From contig CAMCQX010000037.1 of NCBI GenBank assembly GCA_945876985.1, positions 1 to 9,672 on the forward strand: a DNA stretch of 9,672 nucleotides. Reading direction: 5' to 3'. Shown piece by piece: positions 6,853 through 9,672 of this stretch. The DNA comes from Chitinophaga pinensis (GTDB taxonomy: Bacteria; Bacteroidota; Bacteroidia; UKL13-3). Both the position numbers and the translations under genes were made by a program. Position 1 is the stretch's first letter, and every line of letters begins with the position of its first letter. The notes below the pieces were generated by a model. It saw only the letters and a program-made list of their open reading frames with translations, was not told where the DNA came from and did no database searches.

Positions 6853-7536
6853 TTAAAATAAAAAATTGAGTTCAAATATAAAATTATTCATGCTTTTACC
6901 CGTGTTAGTGGGTTTTATTCCAGGTAGTAATCCATCTACATCGTTTAAACTTATAAAACCATATTTAAGCATGGTTTGAAAGCTAACATGCCCTAACCTT
7001 ATATGATATCCAACACAAGCCAACAAATCTAATTTTTTTATGCTTGGAATACTATCATATCTATCTAAAAATGGACCTTTATAAATAGATGAAGTGAGTA
7101 AATAGGAAACCTGTGGACCAAAAAGTATTTTATGGTTTTCATCTTTTGTTAAATTTATAAAACATAACAAAGGTATATCTAAATAAAATAATCTTATGGC
7201 GCTGTATTCATTGTCTTTTGGAGTAAAATTACTTCCTCTAAAACTTCCATTTAATTCAATTTGGTAGCCCCACTTTTCACTTTTAAATTTTTTACGCATG
7301 TAAACACCGCCATTTAAACCAAAATTTGAAGTATTATTACTATTCTCCTCTCCTGTTAAAGTGCTAAATTGACAACCTAGTTTAATTCCAAGTTTATATT
7401 TATCGTCAGGTAAAACCTTCACAGGTCTGCTTTCATCTTCTTCTAAAGTAGAATCAATTACTTCTTCAACTTGTGCTTGCAGCAAATTAGAGCAAATAAT
7501 AAAAGCAAAAATAATTACAAATTTTATCCTATTCAT
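6853..7536 (-). CDS. PorT-family outer-membrane beta-barrel protein
   Basis: This 227-residue protein is predicted to be a small outer-membrane beta-barrel of the PorT/OMP_b-brl_2 type, widespread in Bacteroidota. Residues 1-21 are a signal peptide (MNRIKF, hydrophobic core, then NLLQA before QVEE). A short acidic linker follows (about 23-45). After it come alternating amphipathic strands: YKLGIKLGCQFSTL (47-60), FGLNGGVYM (72-80), YQIELNGSFRG (91-101), FYLDIPLLCFI (117-127), HKILFGPQVSYLL (135-147) and FELNFLF at the very end. The terminal Phe is the usual recognition signal for barrel assembly. I chose the ATG at 7536 over the in-frame TTG at 7542 because it is the better codon and begins a normal signal peptide. 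The gene heads a probable two-gene unit with pyrF. Partner and substrate are unknown, and family membership does not mean it takes part in secretion. Confidence 0.85.
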   Translation of the reverse strand: MNRIKFVIIFAFIICSNLLQAQVEEVIDSTLEEDESRPVKVLPDDKYKLGIKLGCQFSTLTGEENSNNTSNFGLNGGVYMRKKFKSEKWGYQIELNGSFRGSNFTPKDNEYSAIRLFYLDIPLLCFINLTKDENHKILFGPQVSYLLTSSIYKGPFLDRYDSIPSIKKLDLLACVGYHIRLGHVSFQTMLKYGFISLNDVDGLLPGIKPTNTGKSMNNFIFELNFLF

Positions 7537-7746
7537 AAACAAATAATGAAATGCGAAAATACTAGATTTTAAAAAGGTTTTTCATAAAATATTCTTATAA
7601 AATTATTGTGCTAGATATTATTTTTAAAAGTGCTTAACTTTTAACAAAATATCAAACAAATTTTAAAATTTCATATAGAAAGTCATGTACGTTTTAGTAA
7701 ATATTTTATTATAATTCTGCTATTCAGTTTGTTAAAGTAAATGGCA

Positions 7747-7775
7747 TTGACATTGTTAGCAAACACATACTTTTC
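7747..7775 (+). promoter_or_regulatory. Candidate Bacteroidota-type promoter for the gene at 7868
   Basis: TTG at 7747-7749 and TACTTTTC at 7768-7775 match the phylum's -33 (TTG) and -7 (TAnnTTTG, seven of eight bases) elements, with an 18-bp spacer. Transcription would start near 7782 and leave a leader of about 85 nt. The first ATTGTTAGCAA copy lies inside the spacer. TGCTTTTG at 7841-7848 is an alternative -7 box but lacks a -33 partner. Confidence 0.35.
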
Positions 7776-7812
7776 CACAAGTTATAAACTTTATTGGTCT
7801 GATTGTTAGCAA
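7752..7812. repeat. Direct repeat of an ATTGTTAGCAA dyad, 50 bp apart
   Basis: ATTGTTAGCAA occurs exactly at 7752-7762 and again at 7802-7812, start to start 50 bp. Both copies are followed within three bases by ACAC. The sequence is an imperfect palindrome (TTGnTAnCAA); the second copy extends to ATTG-TTAG-CAAT. Spacing of about five helical turns puts both copies on the same face of the DNA, as expected for two sites of one dimeric regulator. No regulator can be named. Confidence 0.45.
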
Positions 7813-7867
7813 TACACGTAATAATGATAAAAAAATAAGGTGCTTTTGTATCATAAAAACTCTGAAT

Positions 7868-8311
7868 ATGCCTAAATTGCAGCCAGAAAAAAATAATATT
7901 TTGATGAACAAGACAGAAGATAAACCAATCATTTTAACTAAACGCAAAAACATTCAAACAGTATTAGATTATTGTGTGGAACAAAAATTGAGTTTTAGTG
8001 CTAATCCTCGCGCAATAAGTATAGATGAATGGGAAATAGAATTAAACATTACAACAATCAAAGGTGCAATTGCATTAGGAATTTTTGTTAAAGAAAACAA
8101 ATTAGAAATATATGGAATGGGTACTACAACTCCTGAAGTGGTAAGTAAGCCAAAACCAGTTGCACCAGCAGTTAATAATAAAAAAGAAGAACCTAAAGAA
8201 TCATTTATAGCTAATAGCTTAATTAATGAATTAGTTTCTAAACCTGTAACAGAAGAGAAAATAGAATCTTCTACTACACTTTCGTTTGACTTAAATAACA
8301 GTAACAACTAA
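7868..8311 (+). CDS. Hypothetical protein with small folded N-terminal domain and flexible tail
   Basis: I do not recognise this 147-residue protein. Residues about 24-85 look like a compact alpha/beta domain (KNIQTVLDYCVEQKLSFS, then DEWEIELNI, AIALGIFVKE and KLEIYGMG). A proline/lysine-rich linker follows (about 86-112: VVSKPKPVAP, NNKKEEPK). The conserved-looking tail (113-140) contains FIANSLINELVSKP and TTLSFDLN. There is no signal peptide or membrane segment, so it is probably cytoplasmic. The ATG at 7868 gives the longest product. The in-frame ATG at 7904 (MNKTEDKP) is a reasonable alternative, because the first 12 residues look dispensable and the DNA before the second ATG is A-rich. 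The neighbour 160 bp downstream on the same strand is a START-like protein, but a hairpin terminator between them argues for separate transcripts. Confidence 0.75.
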   Translation: MPKLQPEKNNILMNKTEDKPIILTKRKNIQTVLDYCVEQKLSFSANPRAISIDEWEIELNITTIKGAIALGIFVKENKLEIYGMGTTTPEVVSKPKPVAPAVNNKKEEPKESFIANSLINELVSKPVTEEKIESSTTLSFDLNNSNN

Positions 8312-8348
8312 AAGAAATTACAGTTGTTGTCATAAACATTTAGGTGAA

Positions 8349-8369
8349 TCTCTTATTGCAAGTAAGAGA
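8349..8369 (+). other. Small RNA hairpin preceding the terminator
   Basis: TCTCTTA (8349-8355) pairs exactly with TAAGAGA (8363-8369) around the loop TTGCAAG. It is followed by AAAATTT rather than a T tract, so it is unlikely to terminate transcription by itself. Its loop shares TGCAAG with the loop of the next hairpin (8393-8416). Confidence 0.45.
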
Positions 8370-8392
8370 AAATTTAATTGATTACACAGAAT

Positions 8393-8428
8393 GCGGACGC
8401 GTGCAAGAGCGTCCGCTTTTGTATTTTA
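8393..8428 (+). terminator. GC-rich hairpin terminator after the 147-residue protein gene
   Basis: GCGGACGC (8393-8400) pairs perfectly with GCGTCCGC (8409-8416) around the 8-nt loop GTGCAAGA, and TTTTGTATTTTAT follows. The stem is strikingly GC-rich for this window. It lies 82 bp after the stop at 8311, leaving a structured 3' untranslated region. Confidence 0.85.
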
Positions 8429-8445
8429 TAGGCCTACCTAATTTG
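8417..8445 (+). promoter_or_regulatory. Weak candidate promoter for the START-like gene
   Basis: TTTTG (8417-8421), which is also the start of the preceding terminator's T tract, lies 16 bp before CTAATTTG (8438-8445). That resembles a -33/-7 pair but departs from TAnnTTTG in the first bases. The gene needs its own promoter if the upstream terminator works, and this is the best candidate in the short gap. Confidence 0.25.
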
Positions 8446-8471
8446 ATTATTAAACACTTATTAAACTTAAA

Positions 8472-8858
8472 ATGAAAGATTACAAAAATTATTATATTGT
8501 TTCAGCTTCACCAGAAGAAGTATATTTAGCACTTACTTTAGAAACAACCATTATGCTTTGGACAGGCGATAAGGCCGAAATGGTAGCTGAACCAGGTACT
8601 GAATTTTCTATGTGGGATGGAAGTATTATTGGAAAAAATATTGAATTTGAACCCAATAAAAAAATTGTTCAAGAGTGGTATTTTGGAGAAGAAGAAGCAG
8701 AAATTCCATCTATTGTTACCATCAAACTGCATGAACACAAACAAGGTACTTCAGTAGAATTACGCCATGTAAACATACCTGATGATGCATTTGAAGATAT
8801 TTGTGAAGGTTGGGATTATACTTATTTTGCAGAGCTAATTGACTTTTACGAAGACTAA
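8472..8858 (+). CDS. START-like / AHSA1-type (SRPBCC fold) domain protein
   Basis: This 128-residue protein is a single small helix-grip domain of the START-like/Aha1 C-terminal type. It opens with YYIVSASPEEVYLALT (7-22), the first strand and helix typical of the fold. Residues about 39-52 (EPGTEFSMWDGSIIGK) form the characteristic G.F....G...G strand pair. EPNKKIVQEWYFGE (59-72) follows, then the TIKLHEHKQGTSVELRHVNIP strands (83-103). A C-terminal helix (GWDYTYFAELIDFYED, 113-128) closes the domain. Proteins of this fold bind hydrophobic ligands or contact Hsp90-like chaperones, but the ligand of this subgroup is unknown. It is strongly acidic and has no signal peptide, so it is likely cytoplasmic. 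It ends at a shared bidirectional terminator. Confidence 0.85.
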   Translation: MKDYKNYYIVSASPEEVYLALTLETTIMLWTGDKAEMVAEPGTEFSMWDGSIIGKNIEFEPNKKIVQEWYFGEEEAEIPSIVTIKLHEHKQGTSVELRHVNIPDDAFEDICEGWDYTYFAELIDFYED

Positions 8859-8899
8859 AAAAAGTGCGGATTGCGAAAATCGAAATGCGGAATATAATT

Positions 8900-8957
8900 G
8901 ATTAACCAATCAACCATCTTAACTTTTCAACTAATCAACTTTATTAACCTATCAACC
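8900..8957. repeat. Degenerate 8-9 nt tandem repeat (consensus NNNNYAAC)
   Basis: Seven short units follow one another: GATTAACC, AATCAACC, ATCTTAAC, TTTTCAAC, TAATCAAC, TTTATTAAC, CTATCAACC. The AAC triplets recur every 8 or 9 bases. Just before it, 8864-8892 has three GCGGA/GCGAA-like words (GCGGATTGCGAAA...ATGCGGAA). The array sits between a stop codon and a terminator, so it is transcribed as 3' untranslated sequence if at all. Confidence 0.55.
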
Positions 8958-8959
8958 AT

Positions 8960-8998
8960 AAAAAAAACCCAAGTTTTTAAAGCTTGGGTTTTTTATTT
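8960..8998. terminator. Bidirectional terminator between convergent genes
   Basis: AAAAAACCCAAG (8962-8973) pairs exactly with CTTGGGTTTTTT (8983-8994) around a 9-nt loop. It carries T tracts in both directions. It serves the START-like gene from the left and rplY from the right, whose stop lies about 20 bp away. Confidence 0.9.
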
Positions 8999-9017
8999 TG
9001 CTATAATTATTAACGAA

Positions 9018-9602
9018 TTATTTTTTCTTTTTTCCGTCATCAGAAGAAGCTGCAACAGCTGCTCTTGTTGATTTTACAATCACTACTGGATTGTTTGGTG
9101 AATCTAATAATACAATATTTGGAGCTGATAATTCTTTAACAACAATTGATTTACCAATTTCTAATTCATCAATTTTAATTTCGATAAATTCAGGTAAATT
9201 ACCTGGTAAACCTTTAACACGAAGTTTTTGTTGTTTGATCATTAACTTACCACCCTGACGAACACCAACTGAATTACCTACACATTTGATAGGAATTAAT
9301 ATTTCAATTTCTTTGCTATCGTTTAATTCTAAAAAATCAGCATGTCTAATAGAATCGTTTACTGGGTGAAACTGCATATCTTTCAAAATAGTTTTGAAAA
9401 TAGTTCCATCTATATCCAATTGTACTTTATAAGTATTTGGAGTGTAAACTAAAAGTTTGAAATCCGATTCATACATCGTAAAATGTATATGTTCTTTTCC
9501 ACCATAAAGCACACAAGGTACCTTACCTGCTGCTCTTACAGCTTTAGTAGCTGCTTTTCCTAAATCGTTGCGTTTGTAACCAAACATTGCTAAAGTTTTC
9601 AT
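9018..9602 (-). CDS. rplY: Large-subunit ribosomal protein L25 (general stress protein Ctc, TL5 type)
   Basis: L25/Ctc binds 5S rRNA in the large ribosomal subunit. The 194 residues fit the long two-domain form. Residues about 4-92 are the 5S-binding domain, with GKAATKAVRAAGKVPCVLYG (15-34), where VPCVLYGG is the family signature. DMQFHPVNDSIRHADF (75-90) closes it. Residues about 97-178 are the TL5-type beta domain (IEILIPIKCVGNSVGVRQGG, then LRVKGLP and FIEIKIDELEIGKS). The tail is alanine-rich and ends in lysines (SSDDGKKKK), as is usual in this phylum. The ATG at 9602 is the first residue of the standard MKTLA-type N-terminus. It has a Shine-Dalgarno-like AAAGGAG, which other genes here lack. 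The gene is monocistronic as far as seen. The promoter is beyond the window. Confidence 0.96.
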   Translation of the reverse strand: MKTLAMFGYKRNDLGKAATKAVRAAGKVPCVLYGGKEHIHFTMYESDFKLLVYTPNTYKVQLDIDGTIFKTILKDMQFHPVNDSIRHADFLELNDSKEIEILIPIKCVGNSVGVRQGGKLMIKQQKLRVKGLPGNLPEFIEIKIDELEIGKSIVVKELSAPNIVLLDSPNNPVVIVKSTRAAVAASSDDGKKKK

Positions 9603-9613
9603 TCTTTTTGTTT

Positions 9614-9620
9614 CTCCTTT
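9614..9620 (-). promoter_or_regulatory. Shine-Dalgarno-like ribosome binding site of rplY
   Basis: Read on the minus strand this is AAAGGAG, 11 nt before the ATG, set in an otherwise purine-rich leader. It is the only clear Shine-Dalgarno match before a gene start in the window, and the spacing is longer than the usual optimum. The rest of the leader (9621-9672) shows no clear promoter. Confidence 0.5.
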
Positions 9621-9672
9621 TTGTTTTTTTTAAGTGGCAAAACCCATTTCGTAATTTCCGATACTAATTTTG

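Larger units (their letters stand above)
7537..7867. other. 331-bp AT-rich divergent intergenic region
   Basis: This stretch separates the minus-strand barrel gene from the plus-strand gene at 7868. I see no RNA gene or believable small ORF. It should hold the promoters of both neighbours. The near-consensus -7 sequence on the barrel side is TATTTTCG on the minus strand (7554-7561), but no matching -33 TTG was found. The right half carries the candidate promoter and repeated dyad listed separately. Most of the left half (7562-7740) is unstructured AT-rich DNA. Confidence 0.6.

Noticed and set aside
7537..7542. TTG start for the barrel gene, two residues longer
   Set aside because: The ATG at 7536 directly begins a normal signal peptide.
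7741..7867. Possible replication origin because of a DnaA-like box in AT-rich DNA
   Set aside because: Only one near-match box is visible, and no dnaA, dnaN or other origin-linked gene is near.
7756..7953. 65-residue minus-strand hydrophobic frame
   Set aside because: It overlaps the start of the gene at 7868 antisense and reflects AT-rich DNA; no start signal or known motif.
7969..8307. 112-residue minus-strand frame opposite the gene at 7868
   Set aside because: It is almost wholly antisense to the plus-strand gene, which has the better start context, composition and terminator.

Overview
The window reads as a chromosomal segment of an AT-rich member of the Bacteroidota. Three things point there. 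A large secreted protein ends in a type IX secretion (Por/T9SS type A) sorting domain. Two families typical of the phylum are present: DUF2851 and a PorT-like outer-membrane beta-barrel. Most starts also lack a Shine-Dalgarno sequence and are preceded only by A-rich DNA. The class cannot be fixed from this sequence. No phage, plasmid, IS transposase, CRISPR, tRNA or rRNA gene is visible.

Layout. Positions 2-613 (+) are the 3' part of an unrecognised gene whose frame stays open to the left edge; a strong hairpin terminator follows. Positions 796-3585 (-) encode a 929-residue secreted, multidomain endonuclease I-family nuclease with its own terminator. A 140-bp divergent gap, bracketed by a perfect 12-bp inverted repeat, separates it from a plus-strand pair: a DUF2851 protein (3726-5000) and a small exported protein (5007-5552). 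Positions 5553-6034 hold no gene but a mosaic of hairpin-forming repeats, two of which look like dispersed repeat families of this phylum. On the minus strand, an outer-membrane barrel gene (6853-7536) lies 17 bp upstream of pyrF (6035-6835). After a 331-bp AT-rich gap come two plus-strand genes: an unknown 147-residue protein (7868-8311) and a START-like/AHSA1-type protein (8472-8858), separated by two hairpins. A shared bidirectional terminator separates these from rplY/ctc, ribosomal protein L25 (9018-9602, -), whose leader runs to the right edge.

Functional reading. The genes are a mix of housekeeping (pyrF in UMP synthesis, L25 in the ribosome) and envelope or exported functions (secreted nuclease, beta-barrel, small exported protein). 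They do not form one pathway. Only two gene pairs look co-transcribed: DUF2851 with 5007-5552, and the barrel with pyrF. I found no convincing new defence or mobile system. The most interesting leftovers are non-coding: the divergent inverted repeat, a repeated ATTGTTAGCAA dyad spaced exactly 50 bp, twin hairpins with the same loop, and the repeat mosaic at 5594-6000.
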